From Selaginella tamariscina (taxonomy: Eukaryota; Streptophyta; Lycopodiopsida; Selaginellales; Selaginellaceae), in NCBI GenBank assembly GCA_003024785.1, contig PUQB01000237.1:1-64000 (forward strand): DNA of 64,000 bases. Reading direction: 5' to 3'. The notes under the pieces are model-generated. The model was not told the origin of the DNA. It worked only from the letters and a program-made list of their open reading frames with translations, and made no database searches. A program made the position numbers and the translations under genes. Below are positions 29,367-39,990 of this stretch, piece after piece; position 1 is the first letter of the stretch, and the number at the start of each line of letters is the position of its first letter.

Positions 29367-31749
29367 TTAATCTTCATATATAGCTAGTAGTTTTACTGCC
29401 ACTTCCCCTTCCCTTGTAAACTTAAGCACAGTCGTATCATACCAGCGAGTTTGCCTTGGTTTTCTCAAGCAAACTACAACTTTCTTCCTTTGAGCTTCTA
29501 TATACTCTCCCTCCTGTTGCATCCCGAGCTTCTCATAAATGTTCCGCATCAACACATACGCAGCCGCCAAGTGTTCACTGTCTTTCTTCCCAAGCAACTC
29601 ACGGAATGCAACCTCGCCAATCTCCAAGTTTGCCCACTTCTTACATCCACTTAACAGAGTTATCCACACAAGACTGTTCACTTCAAATGGCATGCCATTT
29701 ACAAGTGCCAGTGCTTCCTGTAACCTGTTCACCCTCCCCAACATGTCAACCATACACGTGTAATGCTCCACCGTTGGCCTTATACCATTCTTCAGCATGG
29801 ATCCGAAGTACCTCTCACCTTCTACCACCATACCTGCATGTGAACAAGCCGTAAGTATCAACAGCATTGTGACACTGTTCATTTGAAGGCCTGCTTCTTG
29901 CATCCTCTTTAGCAAACTAAACACCTGAGAACTGTCACCGAGCAACCGGTAACCTCCAATTAAACTTGTCCAAGAGATTATATCCTTCGAACGCAACCTG
30001 TTAAACACTTCTTCAGCCACATCCATGTTCCCACATTTCCCATAGAAGTCCACCAAACAGTTTGCCACAGTCGTATCTTGTTCCAGTCCATATTCACAAA
30101 CTTGAACATGAACTCTCTCTCCGACTTCTAACGCTCCTAGACTAGCACAGGCCTTGAGTACAGCGACAAAGGTGACGCGGTCCGGTGCGCAGTCCATATT
30201 GTTAAACATATCCAAGGCCACAGAACTCTCCCCGTTTTCCACGTATCCGTTTATCAACGCTGTCCAGGATACAACATCTCTCTGTGTCATCCCCTCGAAC
30301 ACATTTCTTACCTGAAGCATGTCCCCGCATTTACTATACATGTCTACCAAGGCGATTGCCACAAACAGCTCTTTATCAAAGCCAAGCTCTTTCGCTTGCA
30401 TATGAACCGCTACTCCCCTCTGTAAACATGCCAAGTCTGTACAAGCCTTCAGTACAGCAACAAGCGTGAACTTGTCCGGTGCACAGTCCATTCTATCAAA
30501 CATTTCCAAGGCCACCAAACACTCTCCATTCTCCACGTATCCAAGATTAAAGCAGTCCAGGATACAACACTCCGCTGGATCATTCCGTCAAAAACATCTC
30601 TCGCCTGCAGCATGTCCCCCAACTTTCTATACATGTCTACCAGCGCGCTTGCCACGTATACGTCTTTCTCAAACCCACATTCCCTTGCTTGTCGATGAAT
30701 GGCCTTACACATCCTCCTGTTCAACTTCTTACTGGATGCTAGACTTGCACAGGCCTTGATTGAAGCAACAAATGTGACACAGTTTGGTTGGCAGTCCATG
30801 CTGTTGAACAACTCCAAAGCCAGCAGGCTCTCTCCATTCTCCACATATCCGAGTATTAGAGCCGTCCAAGACACCACATTCCTGTGCATCATTTCATTAA
30901 AAACTTCCTAGCCTGGAGCATGTCACCGCATTTACTATACATGTTCACCAATGTGTTTGCTACAAATACGTTACTATCAAAGCCACGCTCTCTGGCTTGT
31001 CTATGAACATCCACGCCTCTCTGTAGACAAGTCTTCTTCTCCAGCTTAGTATCGTTTGTCAAGCCTGCACAAGCCTTGAGTGCAGCAACAAATGTAACAC
31101 AGTTTGGTGCACAGTCCATAGTGTTGAACACATCCAAAGCCATGGAGCTCTCTCCATTCTCCACGTATCCCAGTATTAATGCATTCCAAGATACAGCATT
31201 CCTGTGAGCCATCTTGTCGAAAACATCTCTTGCCTTTGCCATGTCCCCGCATTTCCTATACATGTCCACCAAGGTGCTTGCCACATACACGCTTTTGTCA
31301 AAGCCACGGTCTCTGGCTTGTTCGTGAATGACCATCCCATTCTGTAAACAACTCGATCTTGCACACGCCTTGAGTGCAGCAACAAATGTGAAGGTGTCTG
31401 GTACACAGTCCATGCTGTTGAACATGTCTAAAGCCACCAAACTTTCCCCATTCTCCACGTATCCAAGGATTAAGGCAGTCCAAGAAACTACATCATGCTG
31501 GAGCATGCTTTCGAAAGCTTCCCTGGCGTCGTGCATGCTGCCGCATTTGCTATACATGGATATGAGGGCAATGGCCACATGTTTATTCGTGTGACAACCA
31601 GCTTCTTTTGCGTTAGAGTGCAGACGTTTCCCTCCTTGCAAATCTCTCCTTTTGCCACATTGTTTCAGATCATCGACCAATGTAGCTGTCCGTTGGCTCA
31701 ACATCCGTGTACTGACCCTGTTTTGTAATGGAACTTTGGTGGCATCCAT
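29367..31749 (-). CDS. PLS-class PPR protein with C-terminal E-like region (copy 1)
   Basis: An intronless run of pentatricopeptide repeats with the recurring segments LISMYSKCGSM, VVSWTALILGYVENGESL and DMFNSMDCAPD, about seven PLS triplets. It ends in an E/E+-like tail (EHLAAAYVLMRNIYEKLGMQ) and no DYW deaminase motif. Such proteins act in RNA editing or processing in organelles. ATG at 31749; the short Arg/Ser-rich leader is compatible with organelle targeting. The frame is broken twice: near 30901 and at 30541-30550, where 'ccaagatt' replaces 'ccaaggatt' found in neighbouring repeats. Across both breaks the repeat continues without loss, so I treat it as one gene with residual indels. Head to head with the paralogue at 31990; about 240 bp separate the two starts. 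Confidence 0.85.
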
Positions 31750-31989
31750 AACCTAGTAATTCTACGTAAAACAGATCATCAACATGATATGTTTTGGTGT
31801 TCTTTCATAACTAAAGTGTGAATTTAAATTAATTACTTATATAAATTAATTAATTTTACTTATATCCATTAAGCATCTAAGGTGGATCGATGGTTAAAGA
31901 ACACATGAATGGACATATAAACACACCATTGACACTTCATCTAGTAACTTAATGTATCTACTCGTAATGGTTTAGATAATAATATACAT
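31750..31989. promoter_or_regulatory. Shared upstream region of the divergent PPR pair
   Basis: An AT-rich 240-bp spacer separates the ATG codons of two divergently oriented PPR paralogues. It contains attaatta/ttaattaat stretches near 31828-31860. A bidirectional promoter is inferred from geometry only. Confidence 0.4.
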
Positions 31990-33669
31990 ATGTATATTAC
32001 ACACAGCCCTTCTTCTCAAGAAGTGCGAACAGTAGCTGAAACAAGAAAAGGGACGACTAGTTTGAGGAGTTCATTGGTTGCCAAGCTGAGAGAATGTGGC
32101 AGCAGAAAGGACTTGCGGTGGGGAAAGCATCTACATTCTAAGGCAATAGAAGCTGGCTGTCACAAGAACAAATACGTTGGTCCTGCTCTGATCTCCATGT
32201 ACAGCAAGTGCTGCCGAATGCAAGATGCCCAGGAAGTCTTCGACACCATGAGCCAGCATAACGTGTTTTCATGGACAGCTTTAATCCTTGGATACGTGGA
32301 GAATGGAGAGAGTTCAGTGGCTTTTAGACTTGTTCAACAGCATGAACTGTGAACCGGACAGCTTCACTTTCGCTGTTGCGCTCAAGCGTGTGAAGACTTA
32401 CAAAAGGGGGTGGGCATCCATAGGCAAGCTAGAGAGCATGGTTTCGATAAAGATGTTTTCGTGGCGAACACTTTGGTAGACATGTATAGCAGATGCGGGA
32501 GTATGCTACATGCTCAGGATGTTTTCGATGGAATACTGCAGCGTAATACTGTGTCCTGGACCAGCTTAATCCGTGGATACGTGGAGAATGGGGAGAGTCT
32601 GATAGCTTTGGAGATTTTCAACAACATGGATTGTGCAGTGAACCGTGTCACGTTTGTTGCTGCACTCAAGGCTTGTGTAAGATTGGATAAGAACACATGT
32701 CTAGAGAACGGGGTGAGCATCCATAGAAAAGCCAGAGAGCGTGGCTTCGACAAAGACATATTTGTGGGGAGTGCGTTGATAGAAATGTATAGCAAATGCG
32801 GGGACATGACACAAGCAAGGAGAGTCTTTGAGAGAATGACTCTTCGGGATGTTATATCTTGGACAGCTTTGATTCATGGGTACGTGGAGAATGGGGAGAG
32901 CTCGGTGGGCTTGGCCATCTTCAACAGCATGGACTGTGAACCAGATCGTGTTACGTTTGTTGCCGCACTCAAAGCCTGTGCTAGTCTTGGAGCTTTAGAA
33001 TTCGGGCAGCGAATTCACGATCGAGTTTGCGCACTTGGTTTGCAACGAGATGCAACAGTAGCAAACAGTTTGGTGGACTTTTATGGGAAATGTGGCAAGA
33101 TGGATGCTGCCGAGGAGGTGTTTAGCGGTATGTATACAAAGGATATCGTCTCTTGGACGGCTTTGATTGGAGGCTATACCTTGCTTGGCAACGCATCTAG
33201 AGTGTTTAGCTTGGTGAAGAGAATGCAGGAAACTGGACTGCAAATAAACAGTGTTACAATGCTGTTAATACTCACAACATGTAGCCAGGTTGGTATGGTG
33301 GAAGAAGGTGAAGACTATTTCAAGTCCATGTCAAAACATGGTATAAGCCCCAGCGTTGAGCATTATATGTGTATGATTGACATGTTGGGCAGGGTTAACA
33401 GGTTACAAGAGGCATTATCGCTTGTAAATAGTATGGCAGTTGAGGATAGTCGAGTATGGATGACTTTGTTAGCTGCCTGCAGGAAATGGAGTAATCTGGA
33501 AATAGGGAAGGCTGCCTTTCATGCGTTGATGAACAAGAACGACAAGGAACATATAGCAACTGCCTATGTGTGCATGCGAAACATATATGAGAGCTTGGGC
33601 ATGCAAGAAGATGTTCTTAGCGAGGCTGGCAACCTAGGCAGCAAAAGCAATAACATACATCCGTTGTAG
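31990..33669 (+). CDS. PLS-class PPR protein, truncated tail (copy 2)
   Basis: Closely related to the divergent neighbour: same repeat wording (ALISMYSKCCRM, LILGYVENGESS, FVAALKACASLGALEFGQRI, HVTM-type ends). About seven PLS triplets and the beginning of the E domain (EHIATAYVCMRNIYESLGMQ) are present. The E tail then departs from the paralogue and ends at a TAG at 33667-33669, which lies inside the tRNA-Glu gene starting at 33660. Two single-base breaks occur: an extra T at 32321-32325 (cttttagac) and a missing G near 32385 (aagcgtg for aaggcgtg). The repeat resumes exactly after each. Probable organellar RNA-binding protein; whether the shortened tail works is unknown. Confidence 0.82.
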
Positions 33670-33732
33670 TCTAGTTGGTTAGGATACTCGGGCTCTCACC
33701 CGAGCGACCCGGGTTCAAGTCCCGGCAACGGA
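33660..33732 (+). tRNA. tRNA-Glu (CTC), copy 2, with one extra base in the anticodon arm
   Basis: Identical to the tRNA-Glu at 29151-29222 except for one additional G (ctcgggctctcac, 33689-33692), which makes an 8-base anticodon loop or a bulge. A real 8-base loop would be expected to impair function; a homopolymer error is an alternative. Its first ten bases contain the stop codon of the PPR copy 2 frame. The flank 'catac/tcatccg' is similar at both tRNA copies. Confidence 0.9.
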
Positions 33733-33884
33733 ATTCATTCATTTACGTTTTGCTTTTATGACATTTTATATATTTCAAATACGATTGAATAATTATGCAA
33801 CGAGTGATAAACATTGACTTTATTGAATAAGCGACACCACAACTTTGACAATCGTTGACTGGGCGTCTACTCTGTACATGTCTG

Positions 33885-34383
33885 CTAGTATGGCTTCTCA
33901 TTAATGTAGTTACCAGGGGGATCATAGTTACAAGTCATGAAACACCCCGCTACTGCACACAACGCGAGCACATCCAATCCTTGTTGAACCCTCCACACAA
34001 TCTGTGTGTAATGCCCACATTGCTGCCCAGAAGCACACGAATTCGATTTGTAGTTGTACCATTTCTTCTCGTCCACCCACACAACAGATGCATCATTCGG
34101 GCTCCATGATTTCCGCTCCCCCAGAAGATATTCTCTCCATACGGACCATTGGAATGCTGTAGACGGCAGTTCCCTGTTGCAGCTCTCTGATTTGCCCAAT
34201 TTTGTGCATATGCTTGAAGTTTAGAATCCCACACCAGCGGCTTGAGACCCACACTTGCACGTGCATTGTTCTGTGCAGCCATGAACTCCATGCTATCTTT
34301 TCTGAGCTTTGATTTGGCGAGCGGCATCGCACATAAGTGTTAAACTCACAAGTATCACTAGAAATGCATAATCTTCCCGCCAT
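33885..34383 (-). pseudogene. PR-1 (CAP superfamily) protein, copy A, broken
   Basis: CAP/PR-1 proteins are small secreted proteins linked to defence and sterol binding. This copy starts with MAGRLCI (ATG at 34383) but the signal peptide leaves frame at once, and the proline-rich linker is missing. CAP pieces follow: [33 protein letters not shown], a one-base loss near 34113 (gcggaaat for gcgggaaat), then [25 protein letters not shown] and [15 protein letters not shown]. The segment before CNYDPP is scrambled by compensating indels (bases about 33935-33990), losing the IGCARVEC block. It is divergent to copy B and probably a pseudogene. TATA at 34449-34455; AATAAA (minus) at 33819-33824. Confidence 0.75.
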
Positions 34384-35208
34384 TATAGAATTTAAATCCA
34401 ATATAGAGAGAACAAATGCACAAAGAATGCTGAGTTTCCACATAAAGTTTATATAAACAGTTGAACGTGAATACATGATGGATTCTTTTTTCATCAGATG
34501 TGCCATGGCATCCGGCATAGCATGCTGCATGTTTGAACTTGTGTAGGAGAAAAACAGAAGAGCTGATTTCATCTTCGCTTGCTTTGGCGTGCGTGATAAT
34601 CAACTGCACAGTGATCTAACATGGGTAAGCAACTGCTTCTAACCAACTTAGTCCAATTCAAAATTTGTCATGATCACTAGATTAATAATATGAATTCACA
34701 AGTTGCAAGATATCCAACTGATCGTATCCGTATCTTTGTGTCATGCGCATGCATAAGTATTATCTTTTCTTACATGATTGATGACATACTACATGGTAAG
34801 ATCCTCGAGCCAACTCCATGATCATTAAGTTATTAATGTTGTCAAGGAAATCAAGTTAGTTGCACAATGATTTACTTGTGATATTTATATTAGAAAGTTT
34901 TATCATCGTGGTGTGACTTTGAAAGTTTGCTTGTGGACTGAAGTTCGTTAGAAGCAGTTGCTCCCCCATGTTAGATCACTGTGCACTCGATTACCGTGCA
35001 CGCCAAAGCAACAGATGCTAATTCAACTAGTTGAAATCAGCTCTTTTGTTTTTCTCCTAGTCTCCAACATGCAGCACCCTATGCCGGATGCTATGGCACT
35101 TCCCATCCATTAGGCGAGGAAAAAGATCCATGTATAGCCTTCTATATAAACTTCTTCTTTCTATACAACTGGAAAACATCTTTCGTCTTGTCTCATTTAA
35201 ATTCTAGA

Positions 35209-35782
35209 ATGGCGGGAAATTTTCATTTTCATAATGGTTTTTGCGAGTCTAACACTTGCAAACCACGCATATGAAATTAACAGAGCGTATAGAAAGAATA
35301 GCAGCAGTCCCAAGCACAAGCCGCCATCTCCTCCTCCAACCTCCCTCTCCGACGCCTCCTCTCCGACCAACAGTTTAGCAGTGGAGTTCATGGCTGCACA
35401 GAACAATGCACGTGCAAGCGTGTCAATCCTCTCGTGTGGGACTCTACTTCAGGCATACGCGCAGAACTGGGCAAATCAGAGAGCTGCAACCGGGAACTGC
35501 CAGCTACAGCACTCGAATGGTCCTTATGGAGAGAATATCTTCTGGGGGAGCGGGAAATCATGGAGCCCGAATGATGCATCTGTTGTGTGGGCGGACGAGA
35601 AGAAATGGTACGACTACAATTCGAATTCATGTGCTTCTGGCAGCAATGGGCATTACACACAGATTGTGTGGAGGGATTCACAAAGGATTGGATGTGCTCG
35701 TGTTGAGTGCAGTAGCGGGGACGTGTTCATGACTTGTAACTATGATCCCCCTGGTAACTACTTTGGTGAGAAGCCATACTAG
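35209..35782 (+). CDS. PR-1 (CAP superfamily) protein, copy B
   Basis: Secreted CAP protein. It has an Ala/Leu-rich signal-like start ([14 protein letters not shown] from ATG 35234), a Ser/Pro-rich linker ([16 protein letters not shown]), then the CAP domain: [70 protein letters not shown]. The likely true ATG is 35209 (MAG, as in the other copies), one base out of frame with the rest, so a base is probably missing near 35218-35222. Relative to copies A and C it lacks two residues before 'LQAYA' and carries [10 protein letters not shown] in place of CASGQQCGHYT, removing a conserved Cys. TATATAA at 35143-35149 and AATAAA at 35851-35856 bracket the gene. Confidence 0.85.
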
Positions 35783-35911
35783 CAGACATGTACAGAGTGG
35801 ACGCCCAGTCAACCATTGTCAAAGTTGTCGCTTATTCATCTTATTTCATCAATAAAAGTACTATGTGTTTTCTCTTTAAAAAAAAGGACGTAAATCGGAT
35901 ATACATGATAC

Positions 35912-35928
<17 letters not shown>

Positions 35929-35960
<32 letters not shown>
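35929..35960. repeat. (TA)n microsatellite
   Basis: An uninterrupted run of about sixteen TA units downstream of PR-1 copy B. Confidence 0.9.
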
Positions 35961-35965
<5 letters not shown>

Positions 35966-36157
35966 ATTGAGAGAGAGAGAGCAAAATCAAATAAGAACAT
36001 GTTTTTCTGAGGATTAGGTGTTACAAGAGCCAGCAAAAAAGAGGTCCTCTGCATAGCCAAACAACTTATTGCAACAAGCTCACCATACTAAGAGCAGAAC
36101 ACCAGAAAAGCTCTCCACCATCGTCATCATTATCATTATGGAAACTCCACCGTTGGA

Positions 36158-37493
36158 TCATGCCTGCAGACCCAAAGCAGATGCAAGCGATGAATATACC
36201 TCAACCCCAATCTGTGCCTGTGCCTTGTCCAGGTCTGTTGTCGCTGCACTCAACTTCTGGTTATAGTCCGCAAGGCTCTTCCTCACCTCGTCCGGGTCGA
36301 ACCTACACGCACACTATTAAACGCGCGCGCACACACACTCTAACAAACGTATATATAATATAGACACACACACACACAGTCTGCATTAAGAAAAGAAACC
36401 AATAACTATGGGGATATAGATATGTCTCATGCAATGGTGGACAAATGCATAACCACAAACTCATATACACATTTAGTACATCGACTCATATATAAATCCA
36501 TAGACAAACAAACAATGTGGGATAAATTATTACGGCATAGCCTTATGTGGTATGTCGAATAGAGATTGTTCCATACCCCTCTTTCGATATACAGAACAAA
36601 GTTTATGTAGGGAGATATGAATGTGGAATGAAATACAGTGGTTATAAAACTGCACATTTCAAAGAATAGAGAGAACAAAATGTACATGTATGAAAGAAGC
36701 AGACGAGAGAGAGAGATGTTTTAGACAATATAGTATATTGAAGTACACAAGTATCAGCAGGCCTTAAAGCATGCATAAACTAGATGAGGATATCTGTATG
36801 CACATGCGACTATAATAGATATTAAACAGTTTAATTGTGCAAGCAAATTATGGTCAACAAAAATTTTACACACAAACACACACACACACCTGTCCAGTGG
36901 GGCAGCCTCAACGGCCACAATGTCGGTAACCGAGTTAGCGTGGACGAATGCAAAGCCACTGCTCAGAAAGTACTGTGTCTTCACCTGGCCACCTTCGTGA
37001 ACGGACACTACGCCCGGCTTTAGCTCACATATGCAGGGCACGTGTCCCGGTAACACTCCCATCAGACCACTCGTTGCCGGCAGTATAACCATGTCCACCT
37101 GCACTTATCATTCTTAGTCAACCATTTAGCACTTCATATTTTGACCCTCTATAATATTAAGACAAACACACCACGCAAACACAGAATATGTCATCCATCA
37201 AAAGTATTGTGTGTCTCCGTGTGTGTGTGTCTGTTTAGATCAGTCCTATGAAGTCTTTACTCAAACGTCATTATATTATTTGCAATTTGCTTACTAAATA
37301 GATATCCATACAAATCTATCATAATACAGCAAATGCAAGTTGTATACAAACGCAAGAGTAGTAGTATATTACAAATCAGCTGATTACCATACACTACCAA
37401 ATGACAATATCATCCGTCAGCAGACTATAAAAATACCGGCTTCACACACACACACACACACACACTACATATGTGTGTGTGTGTATATATATG

Positions 37494-37526
<33 letters not shown>

Positions 37527-38031
37527 TAATTATAAAGAGTATAATATGCGTGTTATCTGAAGCCCATCTTTTACTTATTCGTTTATATCTTATAAACAGA
37601 AAAGTAGCATCATTAAATGTATGCATGCCAACAGAACAACATGACAATTAAGAAAAAGCACAAATGTATGCATAAAGTTTGTGATTTGATGAAATGAGTC
37701 AATATAAATGAATAATTAGATGAGAATACCTTTTGGGCCTCCATCTCGACTTCATAGGGCAAGACGAAATTTAAAGTGAGCTTCTCGGAATGGATGTGGG
37801 AGTAGGCGGGCGCTCAACCATGAACTCGTCGGCTGTCTTGGGGAAGTCCAGATTCGGAGCTATCTTCTTCCACATTTCGCGAAATGCCTCCACGCCTTTG
37901 CCCGGCGGCTTTTCCTTCTTCGCCTCCTCTGCATAGTAGCGCCGCCCGGCAATGCCGCTGTTGATGACGTTGCTGCTGCGCCATAGCTGAGCTCCCGCAG
38001 ATCGGAGCATCGCCCTGCTTCCCTGCAACAT
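36158..38031 (-). CDS. Mitochondrial F1 ATP synthase delta (epsilon-type) subunit
   Basis: Part of the central stalk of mitochondrial F1Fo ATP synthase, homologous to bacterial epsilon. Exons: 37730-38031, 36890-37098, 36158-36302; introns of 631 and 587 bp. The chosen start (ATG 38031) gives a classic mitochondrial leader ([20 protein letters not shown] ... RRYYAEE); an in-frame ATG at 38109 would add 26 residues. The beta-sandwich is clear ([41 protein letters not shown]). The helical C-terminus ends in [20 protein letters not shown]. One base is missing in exon 1 near 37784-37788 (ccgag where ccggag would keep [14 protein letters not shown] in frame). With it the protein is 218 residues, near the usual 200. 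Exon phases agree after that correction. Confidence 0.9.
37446..37526. repeat. CA/TG/TA compound microsatellite with hairpin symmetry
   Basis: (CA)11, then catatgtgtgtgtgtg, tatatatgtata and (CA)14 lie inside the first intron of the ATP synthase delta gene. The TG block can pair with either CA block. Confidence 0.85.
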
Positions 38032-38153
38032 ACCTGAGCTGAAGAATGTGTCCACTCTGCTTCCCCTAGATGTATAAACCCTAAATTCTGAGCCTATCTT
38101 TTCTGCCACACAAAAATGGTCTATTAAGTTAGATTGTAAAGATTGAATAAATC

Positions 38154-38234
38154 GTCAGGATGGCCGAGTTGGTCTAAGGCGCTAGTTTCAGGTACTAGTC
38201 CGCAAGGGCATGGGTTCGAATCCCATTCCTGACA
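38154..38234 (+). tRNA. tRNA-Leu (anticodon CAG)
   Basis: Class II tRNA with acceptor GTCAGGA/TCCTGAC, A box TGGCCGAGTTGG, anticodon stem CTAGT/ACTAG with loop TTCAGGT (anticodon CAG), a long variable arm (tccgcaagggca) and B box GGTTCGAATCC. It reads CTG codons. It lies just upstream of the ATP synthase delta gene on the opposite strand. Confidence 0.96.
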
Positions 38235-38302
38235 AAACCTAATTTTATGAAAAAATTAATGAATTTATAAAATTTCTGACAATGAATTTACAAAACTCCT
38301 TG

Positions 38303-38374
38303 AGGTCCCACCGAGATTCGAACTCGGGCTCTTGGATTCAAAGTCCAATGTCGTAACCACTAGACTATGGGACC
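38303..38374 (-). tRNA. tRNA-Gln (anticodon TTG)
   Basis: On the minus strand: acceptor GGTCCCA/TGGGACC, A box TAGTCTAGTGGTT, anticodon stem TTGGA/TCCAA with loop CTTTGAA (anticodon TTG), and B box GTTCGAATCTC. It reads CAA codons. It is convergent with the tRNA-Leu 69 bp away. Confidence 0.96.
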
Positions 38375-38709
38375 AGACACGTTTAAATTTCTAGGACTTG
38401 AGTCTCTAACCGGTTAATAGTGTTTACTCGTTACGTTTTTTTAACTGTGTCAATTTATTAAAAAAATAAACTACTTTGTTAATTAATAATAGTCTAAACA
38501 AAACTATTAAAATTGATAATACATTATAAACTATACTTTTCAATGACATTTTATATGCTATCCGTGCTACACTTAAATACGCATGTTCGCCTCATTCTCG
38601 TCTGTGTGTGTTACAACTCCTTTGATAGTTCATTACCACTAGAATATAGTATTTATTACTCAGCTTTATTAGTATACCTTGTTGCAAAAAATGTCTGTGT
38701 AGAGAGTAC

Positions 38710-39990
38710 TCATATAGCCCCGGTACCACGTAGAATATCATAAAGACTAACACAAATCTCCCCAGCAATAAGAACGATAATAATCCACTCAAGAGTATCC
38801 GATTTCCTGTTCTGAAGAATATCCAAGAAAAACTTCACATTATGCTGAATAATCCCAATCTTGAACTCTAGACTCTCAAACCTGTCATCAAGCTCGAAAT
38901 CCTCACGCATGTACTCCCATATCCTGTCGTATTTTGCACTCTGCCAAGCAGCATCGGACCTCTCGAGGAGCCCCAAACGAAGTATAGCATCTGCTAGAGC
39001 CGCATTAGCAGCGGCAACAAGCTTAAACAAAGCTTTCCTCTTCATGTTAAACGTCCCTGTTAACTCCATATTCCTGTTCAACTCCCCAAATGTATTCAGC
39101 ATCTCGTCAATACTCCTTGTATAATGATCCAGTGCTATACTCTGTCCGAGGACCAGCGAGATAATACGTATTCCATCCATGTCTAGCTTCTTCACCATGA
39201 TTTTATCGGAGCCTCCCTGACTCCACTTATCCAAACCTGGTACAACCAGAACCCTGTAGTTATCCTTCTTTGGCTCCATGAAGCTCTCCTTACTGTGTTT
39301 CCGCACAATGTTCAGAAACTCATCCTCGGGTAAAACTTCATCAAAGTTGAAGAGGACCACGGACCCGTATTGGAAAACCACGACCATACGGTGGTTACTC
39401 AAGCAACCCGGCATAGGAGAGTAATCTTCACGGGAACGTGTGCCTTCAAGCTTCACGACGACGTGATTTCTACACAGAACCACGTTTAACGAAGGCTCTG
39501 AAGCTAGCCCTTTGAGATCGATGCTCCTGGCCATGAAGAATGCCTCCACGGATACGAGTGCATCTGGAAGCTCCAGCTGGAGGTGTTGTAGCTCTTCTGA
39601 GTCGTATATTGCTGGTTCTTCCTCAGTTGCAAGTGCTGCTAAGTTAGCCTGCTGCCTCTGTTGGAGTTCTTTACTAGTGGGCTTGGGGGATAACAAAAGA
39701 CTTGCTTTAAGATGGATCTTGGATTTCTTCCCAAGTATCTCTCCCTTCAATTTCCTTCCTGGGACTGTTCTAAGCTTGCCGGGAGTGCCCATCGGTGTCT
39801 CTGTGGCGGCCGCTTGAGTAGAGAATGAAATCCACAGCGTTCGAGCCATTGTTTCATTTAATTTCCTAACATGGATTTCTCTAGGAATGCATACCTGCGT
39901 GGAGAATGCTCGAGATATCGGACTCTGGTAAACTTCGAGCTGCTTGGACATGAATTGGGCGCATTTTGCTGCCCGTGAGTGCCAAAACAT
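38710..39990 (-). CDS. DUF155 / RMD1-family mitochondrial protein
   Basis: Intact 426-residue single-exon gene. It has an N-terminal leader rich in Arg, Ser and Ala (MFWHSRAAKCAQFMSKQ), then a basic region, then the DUF155 (RMD1/Sif2) domain over roughly residues 150-400 (HRMVVVFQYGSVVLFNF, DKIMVKKLDMDGIRIISLVL, ALDHYTRSIDEML). A hydrophobic helix follows close to the C-terminus (WIIIVLIAGEICVSLYD), typical of the family. In plants this family includes RETARDED ROOT GROWTH and its paralogue, which act in mitochondria; yeast RMD1 is linked to meiotic division. Biochemical activity is not established. The start is the first ATG in the open frame. Confidence 0.9.
   Translation of the reverse strand: MFWHSRAAKCAQFMSKQLEVYQSPISRAFSTQVCIPREIHVRKLNETMARTLWISFSTQAAATETPMGTPGKLRTVPGRKLKGEILGKKSKIHLKASLLLSPKPTSKELQQRQQANLAALATEEEPAIYDSEELQHLQLELPDALVSVEAFFMARSIDLKGLASEPSLNVVLCRNHVVVKLEGTRSREDYSPMPGCLSNHRMVVVFQYGSVVLFNFDEVLPEDEFLNIVRKHSKESFMEPKKDNYRVLVVPGLDKWSQGGSDKIMVKKLDMDGIRIISLVLGQSIALDHYTRSIDEMLNTFGELNRNMELTGTFNMKRKALFKLVAAANAALADAILRLGLLERSDAAWQSAKYDRIWEYMREDFELDDRFESLEFKIGIIQHNVKFFLDILQNRKSDTLEWIIIVLIAGEICVSLYDILRGTGAI

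Larger units (their letters stand above)
33810..35880. repeat. Large inverted duplication carrying PR-1 copies A and B
   Basis: Both coding regions, their 3' flanks (the 'tgactgggcgtc' region at 33855 against 'gacgcccagtca' at 35802) and their upstream parts mirror each other. For example, gcgtgcgtgataatcaactgcacagtgatctaacatg near 34587-34622 corresponds in reverse to about 34968-35005. The centre is a unique AT-rich spacer of about 300 bp near 34640-34945. This is a head-to-head inverted duplication of roughly 0.8-0.9 kb arms. Confidence 0.8.

Noticed and set aside
38154-38374. tRNA-Leu and tRNA-Gln as organellar insertions
   Set aside because: Both have the nuclear-type A and B boxes, and no organellar flanking sequence is visible.
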